DNA of 64,000 nt. Origin: DASZHJ01 sp963735465. GTDB lineage: Bacteria > Pseudomonadota > Alphaproteobacteria > ATCC43930 > CGMCC-115725. The DNA lies in contig CAVTLA010000001.1 of assembly GCA_963735465.1 (NCBI GenBank), positions 2,604,001 to 2,668,000 on the forward strand, written 5' to 3'. The first letter of the stretch is position 1. Every line of letters begins with the position of its first letter. Below, one piece after another: positions 48,443 to 57,463 of this stretch. Position numbers and translations under genes: made by a program. The notes under the pieces were generated by a model. The model was given only the letters and a program-made list of their open reading frames with translations. It searched no databases and was not told where the DNA came from.

Positions 48443-49696
48443 TCAAAAGTGCTCACGGACCCAAACACCGACCCGGCCAAAGAGGCCGCTCGGCTCCTCC
48501 GCCAGCGCGCTGCCCTGCCGCAGGGTCTCGGCGCGCTCGGAAACGGCAAACTGAACCAGGCCGGCGCTCGTCGCGAACGCCGGTCCGCCCGTCGCCTCGG
48601 CGAGCCCCGCGATGCGCAAGGGCTTGCCGACGCGAATCTGTTTGTCGAGAATCAATCCCGCGAGCTCGCGCGTGCCCGGGAGCTGCGCCGCTCCGCCCGT
48701 CAGCACCACGCGGCGGCCCGCCATCTTGTCGAAGCCGCTCGCCTCGAGGGAGTTCCGCACCAGCTCGAAGGTCTCCTCGAGCCGCGGCGTGATGATGCCG
48801 ACGAGAAGCGACTTCGGCACATGCACCGCCTCGCTCTCCTCGTCCTCGCCGACCTGGGGTACGCCGATGGTCTCGCGCTCGTCCGAGGGCGACGCGAGCG
48901 CGCTGCCGTAGAGCGTCTTCATGCGCTCGGCGTGGGCCACCGGCGTCGAGAGGCCGCGGGCGATGTCGTTCGTCACGTGGATGCCGCCGACGGGCACGCT
49001 GTCGGTGAAGATCAGGTTGCCCTCGAAGAACACCGCGATGGTGGTGGTGCCGCCGCCCATGTCGACGACGGTGACGCCGAGGCCGGTCTCGTCCGGTACC
49101 AGCGCGGTGAGGCCGGCCGCATAAGGGCTCACCACCAGGGCCGCGATTTCGAGGTGGCAGCGGGCGATGCAGGCGGCGAGATTGCGCACCGCCGCGGCGG
49201 TCGCCGACACGATGTTCATGTTGACGCCGAGGCGCTGGGCAAACATACCGCGCGGATCGCGGATGCCGCGGCTGCCGTCGATCGAGAATCCAACGGGAAT
49301 CGAGTGGATCGCCTCCCGCTCGGCGGGCTCCTTCAGCATGTAGCCCTGGTTCAGCACCCGGCGCATGTCGGCGTTGCTGACCTCGCGCCCGTTGAGGGCG
49401 ATCTCCGCCTTGACGATGCGCGAGGGGCCGAAGCCGCCGGAGATGTTCACCACCACCTCGGAGACGGTCTCGCCGGCCATTTCCTCGGCGGTGTGGACGG
49501 TGTTGAGGATCGCCTGGCTCGCCGCGTCGATATCGACCACGAGACCGTTGCGAATGCCGCGGGAGACCTGATGGCCGATGCCGACGATCCGCGGCCCCTC
49601 CTGGTCGAGGCGCGCGAGGAAGCAGCAAAGCTTGCTGCTGCCGATGTCGAGAGCAGCGACCAGGCCGCCGCGGCCGCGCTCGCGGAGCTTTCTCAT
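48443..49696 (-). CDS. ftsA: Cell division protein FtsA
   Basis: A 417-residue actin-like ATPase that tethers FtsZ to the membrane and activates septal synthesis. Actin-fold motifs: VAALDIGSSKLCCFLARLD (phosphate 1), VTVVDMGGGTTTIAVF (phosphate 2) and VVLTGGAAQLPGTRELA (adenosine). The C-terminus GLFGRVGVWVREHF is the amphipathic membrane-targeting helix. Its ATG overlaps the ftsQ stop by four bases (49693-49696). The GAGAAG element upstream supports this start. Confidence 0.96.
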   Translation of the reverse strand: MRKLRERGRGGLVAALDIGSSKLCCFLARLDQEGPRIVGIGHQVSRGIRNGLVVDIDAASQAILNTVHTAEEMAGETVSEVVVNISGGFGPSRIVKAEIALNGREVSNADMRRVLNQGYMLKEPAEREAIHSIPVGFSIDGSRGIRDPRGMFAQRLGVNMNIVSATAAAVRNLAACIARCHLEIAALVVSPYAAGLTALVPDETGLGVTVVDMGGGTTTIAVFFEGNLIFTDSVPVGGIHVTNDIARGLSTPVAHAERMKTLYGSALASPSDERETIGVPQVGEDEESEAVHVPKSLLVGIITPRLEETFELVRNSLEASGFDKMAGRRVVLTGGAAQLPGTRELAGLILDKQIRVGKPLRIAGLAEATGGPAFATSAGLVQFAVSERAETLRQGSALAEEPSGLFGRVGVWVREHF

Positions 49697-50568
49697 GTGC
49701 TTCTCCCGGGGTTCTTCTTCTTCGCCGGCGGCTTGGCGGGGGGCGGCGCGGCTTGCACCACCAGTCGGTCCGGCAGGCGGAAGTCGACGCGGCGGATGTC
49801 GCGCTGCAGCAGCCCGTCGGTCCGATCGAGCCGCGCCAGCTCGTGCCAGGCGGCGATCGGGTTCTGCTCCGGCAGCTCGATGTCGATGCCGTTGTCGAGG
49901 TGCAGGTTCCAGCGCCGGCCGCCGACGCGGACGGCGGCGGTGACGTGGTTCTGGAGTTGCGGCTCCGCCGCCAGCATGTCCAGGAGCGAAGCGCCCTCCT
50001 TCGGCGCGTCGTCGCCTACGAGGACCAGGAGATCGCCGAACTCCTCCACGTGCTGCGCCGGCAGCACCACGCCGTCGCGGTCCACCAGCTCCAGCTTCCC
50101 GTTGCGCTGCCAGAACGCCAGCGGCTCGCGCTCGGCTATCCGCACCTGCAGCGTCCCGGGCAGCACCCGCTCCACCGAGGCCGTGCGCACCCACGGAATC
50201 GACTCCAGTCGCGCCTTGGCCGCGGCGGGATCGATGGCGAGGATCGGCGTGCCGCGCTTGGCGCCGAGCGCTGCCAGGATGCTGTCGGGGCTGGTGCGGG
50301 AGCGGCCCTGCACGACCACGTCGTTCACCGCCAGCCCGGCCGCGGCGCTGAGCGTCATGGCCTTTGCCTGGATCAGCTCCAGCGCGCTCGCGTCCCATTG
50401 CGTGCGATGGGCGAGGAAAATCGCCGCCGCCAGCAATGCCACGCATGCCAGCGCGATGCCTCGGCGGCCGAGCGGGAAGCGGAAATTCCGCCGCCACGCC
50501 GCGCGGGCGCGCCGGCGCTCGCGGGCGCTCGCCCGATCGGAATCGGCGTCGGCGGTCAGAAGTCGCAT
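49693..50568 (-). CDS. ftsQ: Cell division protein FtsQ
   Basis: A 291-residue bitopic division protein: short basic cytoplasmic tail, one membrane helix (RRGIALACVALLAAAIFLAH, about residues 36-55), then a POTRA domain (VNDVVVQGRSRTSPDSILAALG, RLESIPWVRTASVERVLPGTLQVRIAEREPLAFW) and the FtsQ beta domain. The C-terminus is rich in Pro and Lys. It links FtsB-FtsL to early division proteins. It overlaps the ddl 3' end by 13 bp and ftsA by four, so expression is tightly coupled. Confidence 0.95.
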   Translation of the reverse strand: MRLLTADADSDRASARERRRARAAWRRNFRFPLGRRGIALACVALLAAAIFLAHRTQWDASALELIQAKAMTLSAAAGLAVNDVVVQGRSRTSPDSILAALGAKRGTPILAIDPAAAKARLESIPWVRTASVERVLPGTLQVRIAEREPLAFWQRNGKLELVDRDGVVLPAQHVEEFGDLLVLVGDDAPKEGASLLDMLAAEPQLQNHVTAAVRVGGRRWNLHLDNGIDIELPEQNPIAAWHELARLDRTDGLLQRDIRRVDFRLPDRLVVQAAPPPAKPPAKKKNPGRST

Positions 50569-51473
50569 GCGGCGTGCTCCACCATCCAGCGCACCAGCGC
50601 CGGGAATTCGATGCCGACGTGGCGCGCCATGTCCGGCACCAGAGACGTCGGCGTCATGCCGGGCTGGGTATTGACCTCGAGCAGCACCAAGCGTCCCGGC
50701 TCGCCCTTGGTGTCGTCGTAGCGCAGATCCGCCCGGCTCACGCCGCGGCAGCCCAGCGCGCGATGGGCGCGGAGCGAGATGTCCATCGCCTGCTCATAGG
50801 CGGTGGGATGGATCGGCGCAGGTACCAGATGCTGCGAACCGCCGCTCGAATATTTCGACTCGTAGTCGTAGAAGGTGCCGACCTTGGCGATGATCTCGCA
50901 GACGCCGAGCGCATGGTCGCCCATGACGGCGACGGTGAGCTCGCGGCCGGGGATGAAGGTCTCGACCAGCGCTTCCTCGAAGGGCCACTTGGCGGCTTCC
51001 TCGCGCCAGGAATTGTCCTGGGGCCGCACGATGCGGACGCCGACACTGGACCCTTCGTTGGGCGGCTTCACCACAAAGGGCGCGGCGATGCCCTCGCCGC
51101 CGCCGAGCGCCGCGCGCTTCACCAGACGGCCTTCGGCGAGCGGCAGGCCGGCCGCGGCGAAGACGGCCTTCGCCATCGGCTTGTCCATCGCCACCGCCGA
51201 GGCCAGCACGCCGGAATGGGTGTAGGGAATGCGGAGGAACTCCAAGACGCCCTGGACGGTGCCGTCCTCGCCGCCGCGGCCGTGCAGCGCGTTGAAGATC
51301 ACGTCGGGACGCGGCTTCAGCGCCTTCAGCAGCACGTCGACGTCCCGCGTCACGTCGATCGCCGTCACCTTGTAGCCTTCGCTCTTGAGAGCGGCGGCGC
51401 ATTCCGTGCCGCTGGAGAGCGACACCTCGCGCTCCGCCGACCAGCCGCCCATGAGTACCGCGACCCGCGTCAT
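50556..51473 (-). CDS. ddl: D-alanine--D-alanine ligase
   Basis: A 305-residue ATP-grasp enzyme joining two D-alanines for the peptidoglycan stem peptide. Motifs: VAVLMGGWSAEREVSLSSG at the N-terminus, NALHGRGGEDGTVQGVLE, FVVKPPNEGSSVGV (ATP loop), RADLRYD and LEVNTQPGMTPTSLVP. The ATG at 51473 overlaps the murB stop (ATGA). Because murB is frameshifted, the raw sequence has one open frame running from the murB start into ddl; that fusion is an artefact. Confidence 0.95.
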   Translation of the reverse strand: MTRVAVLMGGWSAEREVSLSSGTECAAALKSEGYKVTAIDVTRDVDVLLKALKPRPDVIFNALHGRGGEDGTVQGVLEFLRIPYTHSGVLASAVAMDKPMAKAVFAAAGLPLAEGRLVKRAALGGGEGIAAPFVVKPPNEGSSVGVRIVRPQDNSWREEAAKWPFEEALVETFIPGRELTVAVMGDHALGVCEIIAKVGTFYDYESKYSSGGSQHLVPAPIHPTAYEQAMDISLRAHRALGCRGVSRADLRYDDTKGEPGRLVLLEVNTQPGMTPTSLVPDMARHVGIEFPALVRWMVEHAACDF

Positions 51474-52412
51474 GGCGTCGTCTCCCGAAGGCCCACGGCG
51501 GGACGTCCCACGCGGCGGATCTCCCATTTCAGGCTGACGCCGAATTGCTCGAACACCCGCCGCCGCACCTCCTCGCCGAGACCCTCGATATCGGCGGCAG
51601 TCGCAGTGCCGGTGTTGATGAGGAAATTGGCGTGCTTCTCCGATACCATGGCCCCGCCTCGCGCGAGTCCGCGGCAGCCGGCGCGATCGATGAGCTCCCA
51701 CGCCTTGTCGCCAGGCGGATTGGCGAAGGTGGAACCGCCGGTGCGGGCGCGGATCGGCTGGCTCGCTTCGCGCTCGGTCTGGATCTGCGCCATGCGCCGC
51801 TGGATCGCATCGGAGTCCGCGGCAATGCCGGCGAGGGTGGCGCTGACGAAGATCCAATCCTCGGGTACGCCGCAATGGCGATAGTCGAGCTGCATCATCG
51901 CCGGCGTCAGCGTGTGCCGGGTTCCTGCCGCGTCGAGCGCCGCGGCGCTGAGGAGCACGTCCTTGATCTCGCTGCCGTAGGCGCCGGCATTCATGCGGAG
52001 CGCGCCGCCGATGGTGCCGGGCACGCCGGAGAGAAATTCGAGGCCGCTCAGGCGCGCGTCCCGCGCCGCCAGCGCTACGTTGAGATCGAGAGCCGCCGCC
52101 CCCGCCTCCACCGTCGTTCCCGCGATCTCCACCGCAGTGAAGCCGCGGCCGAGGCGGATCACCACGCCCTCGATGCCGCCGTCCCGCACCAGCAGGTTGG
52201 AGGCGACGCCGATCACGGTCACCGGCACATCCGCGGGCTTGCGCGCCAGGAATCCCGCGAGATCGTCGACGTCGAGCGGGCCGAAACATAACTTCCGCCG
52301 GGCCGCCGACGCGGAACCATGTTACCGGCGCCAGGGGCGCGTTCTCGGTCAGCCGGCCGCGCACGGGCGGCAGCCGGTCGATGAGGCGTTGAGGGGAGCG
52401 CGCGGTCATCAT
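51470..52412 (-). CDS. murB: UDP-N-acetylenolpyruvoylglucosamine reductase (frameshifted)
   Basis: The FAD enzyme that reduces UDP-GlcNAc-enolpyruvate to UDP-MurNAc. N-terminal part: NAPLAPVTWFRVGGPAEVMFRP. C-terminal part in another frame: VTVIGVASNLLVRDGGIEGV, GVPGTIGGALRMNAGAYGSEI (FAD and catalytic Ser region) and RTGGSTFANPPGDKAWELID. The switch is near 52278-52280, where dropping one G of GGG (CCC on the coding strand) restores RPLDVDDLAGFLARKPADVP and yields 313 residues, normal for MurB. Start ATG overlaps the murC stop. Probably a sequence error in an intact essential gene. Confidence 0.9.
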
Positions 52413-53842
52413 GCGGCCGCCCCTGATGCAGCGCCGGAGTACAGCCGATCCAACTCCGCGGGCAATGCCTGCGCCCAGTAAGTGATGGAACCCGCGCCGA
52501 GGCAGACGACGAAGTCGCCGGACTTCGCCAGGCTCTTCACGAGAGGCGCCAGATCCTGGGGCGCGTCCAACGGCATCGCCGCCCGGTGGCCGCGGCTCTG
52601 CAATCCCGCCACCAGGGAGTCGCGGCTGATGCCCTCGATCGCCGCTTCGCCGGCAGCGTAGATGTCGGCGACGACGACCACGTCGGCGTCGTTGAAGCAG
52701 GTGCAGAAATCCTCGAAGAGGTTGGCGACGCGCGTGTAGCGATGGGGCTGCACCACGGCGATCACGCTGCCGCCGGTGCCGGCACGCGCCGCGCGCAGCA
52801 CGGCGGCGATCTCCACGGGATGATGGCCATAGTCGTCGATGACGGTGATGCCGTGAGACTCGCCGGTCTTGGTGAAGCGGCGCTTCACGCCCTTGAACGT
52901 GGCGAGCGCTGTGCGCAGCACCTCGTCGGCAAGGCCCATCTCCTGGGCCACCGCCACGACGGCAAGGGAATTCTGCACGTTGTGCTGGCCCAGCATCGGG
53001 AGACGCAGGCCGCTCACGGTGCGGCTGGTCTCGGCGTGGCGGTCGGTCAGGACCACGTCGTAGCGCGCGCCCTCGCGGCCCATGTCGATGTTGACCGCGC
53101 GCACATCCGCTTGCGGCGAGAGGCCGTAGGTCACGACACGACGCTCGGCAAGCTTCGGGATCAGGCTCTGCACCACGGGATGATCGACGCAGAGCGCGGC
53201 GAAGCCGTAGAACGGAATGTTGCCGACGAAGGCCTCGAAGGCGTGCTGCTCCGCCTCGAAGGTGCCGTAGAAGTCGAGATGCTCGGGATCGATGTTGGTA
53301 ACGACGGCGATGGTCGCGGGCAGCTTCACGAAGGTGCCGTCGCTCTCGTCCGCTTCCACGACCATCCAGTCACCGGCGCCGAGGCGCGCGTTGGTGCCGT
53401 AGGCGTTGATGATGCCGCCGTTGATCACGGTGGGGTCGAGCTGGGCGGTCTCGAGGAGATGGCCGATCATCGAGGTGGTCGTGGTCTTGCCGTGGGTCCC
53501 GGCGACCGCGATCGACCACTTGAGCCGCATGAGCTCACCCAGCATCTCCGCGCGCCGCACCACCGGAATCAAGTGCGCCCGCGCCGCCACCACCTCGGGA
53601 TTGTCTGCCTTGACCGCGGAGGAGACGACCAGGACCTGGGCGTCGCCAACATTCTCCGCCCGATGCCCGATCTCGACGCGGATGCCGAGGCCCTGCAGCC
53701 GGCGGACGTTGGCATTGTCGGCGAGATCGCTGCCCTGCACCTCGTAGCCGAGGTTGCGCAGGATCTCGGCGATGCCGCTCATGCCGATGCCGCCAATACC
53801 GACGAAGTGGATGATGCCGATGTCGAGAGGAAGCGCCTTCAT
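52409..53842 (-). CDS. murC: UDP-N-acetylmuramate--L-alanine ligase
   Basis: A 477-residue Mur ligase adding L-alanine to UDP-MurNAc. HFVGIGGIGMSGIAEILRNLG at the N-terminus binds the nucleotide sugar; the ATP loop is AVAGTHGKTTTTSMIGHLL; EADESDGTFVKLPA and TNIDPEHLDFYG are Mur ligase signatures; DDYGHHPVEIAAVLRAAR lies in the third domain. It overlaps murG and murB by four bases at each end, so translation is coupled along the operon. Confidence 0.96.
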   Translation of the reverse strand: MKALPLDIGIIHFVGIGGIGMSGIAEILRNLGYEVQGSDLADNANVRRLQGLGIRVEIGHRAENVGDAQVLVVSSAVKADNPEVVAARAHLIPVVRRAEMLGELMRLKWSIAVAGTHGKTTTTSMIGHLLETAQLDPTVINGGIINAYGTNARLGAGDWMVVEADESDGTFVKLPATIAVVTNIDPEHLDFYGTFEAEQHAFEAFVGNIPFYGFAALCVDHPVVQSLIPKLAERRVVTYGLSPQADVRAVNIDMGREGARYDVVLTDRHAETSRTVSGLRLPMLGQHNVQNSLAVVAVAQEMGLADEVLRTALATFKGVKRRFTKTGESHGITVIDDYGHHPVEIAAVLRAARAGTGGSVIAVVQPHRYTRVANLFEDFCTCFNDADVVVVADIYAAGEAAIEGISRDSLVAGLQSRGHRAAMPLDAPQDLAPLVKSLAKSGDFVVCLGAGSITYWAQALPAELDRLYSGAASGAAA

Positions 53843-54957
53843 GCGGCGGCCTCCCTGACGGCGTCGGCGGCGGTGGCGAGCACGAGATCGGCGAGCCGGT
53901 CGGCGGCGTCCGGGCGACCGAGGGCGAAGGCACGCCGCGCAGCCTCGGCGAGCGTGTCGGGCGCCGTCATGAGCACGGCGAGACGTTCGCTCAACGCCTC
54001 GGCGGTGAAGGCGGCATGCGGCATCACCCAGGCGGCGCCGGCGGCCTCGAGAGCCCGGGCGTTGGCGCTCTGATGATCGTCGGCGGCGTGGAGATAGGGC
54101 ACCAGGATCGCCGGCCGTCCCATGGCCGCGAGCTCCGCCACGGTCGACGCGCCGGAGCGCGAGATCACGAGATGGGCGCGGGAAAGACGCGCCGGCACGT
54201 CGTCGAAGAACGGCCGGATCTCGGCCACGACGCCGCTCGCCTGATGGGCGGCGCGCACGGCATCGAGATCCTCGGGACGCGCCTGCTGGGTGAGGCGCAG
54301 GCGGCGGCGCAGCGCTTCCGGCAGACGCGCCAGCGCCGACGGCACGACTTCGCTCAGGACTCGCGCACCCTGGCTGCCGCCGAGCACGAGAAGCTCGAAG
54401 GGCTCGTCGCGCTCGGACGGCCGGTAAGGCGTCCCGCGCTGGGCGATGACCGCCGGCCGCACGGGATTGCCGGTCTCGATGGCGCGGGCGCGATCGGCCG
54501 CGCGCATGCCGCCGACCTCGGCGAAGCAGGTGGCGATGCGGCGCGCGCGCGGCGCCAGCAACCGGTTGGCGCGGCCGAGAATGGCGTTCTGCTCGTGGAT
54601 GACAGTCGGGAGATTCTGCCGCGCCGCCGCCAGCATGGTCGGCACCGACGGATATCCGCCGAATCCCACCACCGCCGAGGGCGCGAGCCGGCGCAGATGC
54701 CGCCCGGCCTCCAGCGTGCCGAGCGCCAGCTCCAGCAGGCCCATCGCCTTGCGCAGGAGATTGCCGCCCATGCGGCCGGCGCGGATGCGGTGCAGCGCCA
54801 CGCCAGGGAAGTTGCCGCCGAAGGCGGCACCGCGGCTGTCGGTCATCAGGGCCACGGTGCGGCCGCGGGTCAGCAGCGCGCGCGCCAGGGCTTCCGCCGG
54901 GAACATGTGTCCCCCCGTGCCGCCGGCCGCCAGCACGACCACGCCGCTCTCGCTCAT
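53839..54957 (-). CDS. murG: Undecaprenyl-PP-MurNAc-pentapeptide GlcNAc transferase
   Basis: A 372-residue GT28 glycosyltransferase converting lipid I to lipid II at the inner face of the membrane. VVVLAAGGTGGHMFPAEALA holds the first glycine-rich loop; VVGFGGYPSVPTMLAA and HEQNAILGRANRLLA the membrane/acceptor side; LLVLGGSQGARVLSEVVP and ISRSGASTVAELAAMGRPAI the UDP-GlcNAc site. The ATG overlaps the ftsW stop (ATGA at 54954-54957). Confidence 0.96.
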   Translation of the reverse strand: MSESGVVVLAAGGTGGHMFPAEALARALLTRGRTVALMTDSRGAAFGGNFPGVALHRIRAGRMGGNLLRKAMGLLELALGTLEAGRHLRRLAPSAVVGFGGYPSVPTMLAAARQNLPTVIHEQNAILGRANRLLAPRARRIATCFAEVGGMRAADRARAIETGNPVRPAVIAQRGTPYRPSERDEPFELLVLGGSQGARVLSEVVPSALARLPEALRRRLRLTQQARPEDLDAVRAAHQASGVVAEIRPFFDDVPARLSRAHLVISRSGASTVAELAAMGRPAILVPYLHAADDHQSANARALEAAGAAWVMPHAAFTAEALSERLAVLMTAPDTLAEAARRAFALGRPDAADRLADLVLATAADAVREAAA

Positions 54958-56072
54958 GTCTCGACCCCGCCGAAGCGGCGCCGCGTCAGCGCCAGCGCCA
55001 TGCCCATGCCGAGACCGAGGGCCAGCATCGACGAGCCGCCATAGGAGAGGAACGGCAGCGTCATGCCCTTGGTGGGCATGAGATGCAGCGTGGACGCCAT
55101 GTTGATGACGGCCTGCAGTCCGAACTGGACAAAGAGCCCGGTGGCCGCCAGCACGACGAAGAGATTGGTCTCCTGCAGCACGCGGGTGAATCCCCGCAGC
55201 ACCACGAAAGCGAAGAGCAGCAGGATGGCGAGGCAGGCGACGAGGCCGAGCTCCTCCCCCGCCACCGCGAAGACGAAATCGGCATGGGCGTCCGGCAGAT
55301 ACTCCTTCACCGTCCCCTCGCCCGGGCCCCGCCCCCAGAGCCCGCCGTTCATGAAGGCTTCCATGGAGCGGTTCACCTGGTAGCCGTCGCCGCTGGCGGG
55401 ATCGAAGAAGCGGTCGATGCGGCTCGTCACGTGCGGCAGGGTGAAATAGGCGCCGACCAGGCCTGCGAGGCCGCAGCCCATGCCGACGCCGACCCAGTAG
55501 AGACGAAGCCCGGCCAGGAAGAACTGGGTGAACCACACCGCCGAGATCACCACCGCCATGCCGAGGTCGGGCTGCTTCAGGAGCATGGCAACGATCAGCG
55601 CGAAGAGCGCCATCGAGATGGCATTGCCGGGAAACTTGGAATTGGCGCGTTGCTGCGCGAAGAGCCAGGCCGCCACCACCGCGAAGGTCGGCTTCACGAA
55701 TTCCGAGGGCTGCAGGGCGAAACCGGGGAAATTGATCCAGCGCCGGGCCCCCTTGATCTCCACGCCGCCCACGAAGGTGAAGGCGAGGAGCACCAGGGAG
55801 ATCAGCAGGCCGACCACGGCGATACGGCGGATGGTGCGCGGCGTCTGCAGGGAGATCACGAACATCGCCGTCACCGCCAGGGGCAGCACGGCGAAATACC
55901 GCTTCACGAAATGCAGGCTGTCGGTGCCGATGCGCTCGGCCACCGCCGGGCTCGCCGCCATCACCAGGAGCGAGCCGAAGCCCATGAGCGCGAAGAGTGC
56001 CGCCAGGGTCCAGCGATCGACGGTCCACCACCACAGCGCCACTGGGCTCTGATCGGTGCGGGCGAAACTCAT
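54954..56072 (-). CDS. ftsW: Septal peptidoglycan polymerase FtsW
   Basis: A 372-residue SEDS-family membrane protein with about ten helices; with FtsI it polymerises lipid II at the septum. Seen: RRWINFPGFALQPSEFVKPTF (the conserved SEDS loop), KQPDLGMAVVISAVWFTQFF, and GEELGLVACLAILLLFAFVVLRG with the catalytic region between. The C-terminus LSYGGSSMLALGLGMGMAL is typical. Four-base overlaps with murD and murG couple translation. Confidence 0.95.
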   Translation of the reverse strand: MSFARTDQSPVALWWWTVDRWTLAALFALMGFGSLLVMAASPAVAERIGTDSLHFVKRYFAVLPLAVTAMFVISLQTPRTIRRIAVVGLLISLVLLAFTFVGGVEIKGARRWINFPGFALQPSEFVKPTFAVVAAWLFAQQRANSKFPGNAISMALFALIVAMLLKQPDLGMAVVISAVWFTQFFLAGLRLYWVGVGMGCGLAGLVGAYFTLPHVTSRIDRFFDPASGDGYQVNRSMEAFMNGGLWGRGPGEGTVKEYLPDAHADFVFAVAGEELGLVACLAILLLFAFVVLRGFTRVLQETNLFVVLAATGLFVQFGLQAVINMASTLHLMPTKGMTLPFLSYGGSSMLALGLGMGMALALTRRRFGGVET

Positions 56073-57463
56073 GGGCGCGCCCCCGGCAGCTTGGCGACGA
56101 GTGCGCGGAACGCCTCGCCGCGCTCCTCGAAATTGGCGAACTGGTCCCAGGAGGCGCAGGCCGGCGACAGCAGCACCACCGCGTCCTTGATCCGGTCACG
56201 ACGGGCGCGGGCATGGGCCGCCTCGACGGCGCTCTCGAGGTCGCCGAGGTTGCTGTAGGGAACGATGCCATCCAGAGTGCGCGCGAAGGCGTCCGCCGCT
56301 TCGCCGATCAGGAAGGCGTGGCGGATGCGCGGGAAGAACGGCGCCAGGGAGGCGATGCCGCCGGCTTTCGGCAGCCCGCCGGCAATCCAGTAGATGTTGT
56401 CGTAGCAGACCAGCGCCTTCGCGGCCGCATCGGCGTTGGTGGCCTTGGAGTCGTTGACGTAGCGGGTGCCGTCGATGGTGGCGATCAGCTCCTGGCGATG
56501 AGCGAGGCCGGGGAAGCTCGCAATGCCGGCAGCGGCGGCGGCGGCGGGAACGCCGGCGCGCCGGGCGGCGGCGAAGGCGGCAGCGGCATTCTGCCAGTTG
56601 TGACGCCCGGGCAGGCGCGGCGCTCGGTTCATCTCCATCACCCGCGCGGCCTTGGCCTCGGTGTCGTCGGTGAGGATACCATCAACGACGTAGACGCCAC
56701 CCTCGACCGCGCGCTCTGCCGAGATCGGCACCACGGTCTGATTGCGGCTCCGGCTCACCTCGCCGGCGATGCCACGACAGATCTCGTCGTCGACGCCCAC
56801 GACAGCCGCGTCCGTCCGCTGCTGATGATCGAAGATGCGGCGCTTGGCGGCGACGTAGCCCGCCATGCCGCCGTGGCGGTCGAGATGATCCGGCGTGATG
56901 TTGAGAAGGATCGCCACGTCGCAGGCGAGCGAGGGCGCGAGCTCCAACTGATAGGAGCTGAGCTCGAGCACGTAGGTGCCGGTCCGATCCAGCGGCGCCA
57001 GGGAGAGTGCCGGCGTGCCGAGATTGCCGCCGACTTCCACGCGCTTGCCGCTCGCCGCCAGGATGTGGCCGATCAGCGCCGTCGTCGTCGACTTGCCATT
57101 GGTGCCGGTGATGCCGACGTATCCCGCCTCCGGCGCCGTCCGCGCCAGGAGCTCGATGTCGCCGATCACGGGCACGCCCGCGGCACGCGCCGCCGCCACC
57201 AGGGGATGCGGCTTCGGATGGGTGTGGGGAATGCCCGGCGACAGCACCAGCGCCGCCATCTTCGTCCAGTCGAGGCCGGCGGGATCCTCGACGGGAATCT
57301 CCTGGCTCGCCGCCGCGGCGCGTCCGGCAGCGGCATCGTCCCAGGCGTGGACGCGGGCGCCGCCGGCCCGGAGCGCCGCCGCGGCCGCGAGGCCCGAGCG
57401 CGCGAGTCCCAGCACCGCCACGTCCCGATCCCGATATGCGCCGACCTCGATCATCCCCCTCAC
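56069..57463 (-). CDS. murD: UDP-N-acetylmuramoylalanine--D-glutamate ligase
   Basis: A 464-residue Mur ligase adding D-glutamate. The N-terminal domain has VAVLGLARSGLAAAAALRAGG; the ATP loop is VGITGTNGKSTTTALIGHIL; LELSSYQLE and NITPDHLDRHGG are family motifs; VNDSKATNADAAAKAL lies in the C-terminal domain. Overlaps mraY and ftsW by four bases each. Confidence 0.96.
   Translation of the reverse strand: MRGMIEVGAYRDRDVAVLGLARSGLAAAAALRAGGARVHAWDDAAAGRAAAASQEIPVEDPAGLDWTKMAALVLSPGIPHTHPKPHPLVAAARAAGVPVIGDIELLARTAPEAGYVGITGTNGKSTTTALIGHILAASGKRVEVGGNLGTPALSLAPLDRTGTYVLELSSYQLELAPSLACDVAILLNITPDHLDRHGGMAGYVAAKRRIFDHQQRTDAAVVGVDDEICRGIAGEVSRSRNQTVVPISAERAVEGGVYVVDGILTDDTEAKAARVMEMNRAPRLPGRHNWQNAAAAFAAARRAGVPAAAAAAGIASFPGLAHRQELIATIDGTRYVNDSKATNADAAAKALVCYDNIYWIAGGLPKAGGIASLAPFFPRIRHAFLIGEAADAFARTLDGIVPYSNLGDLESAVEAAHARARRDRIKDAVVLLSPACASWDQFANFEERGEAFRALVAKLPGARP

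Noticed and set aside
50556..52412. A single 618-residue MurB-Ddl fusion
   Set aside because: The middle of the frame has no similarity to MurB, while the +1 frame does; the fusion results from one extra base.
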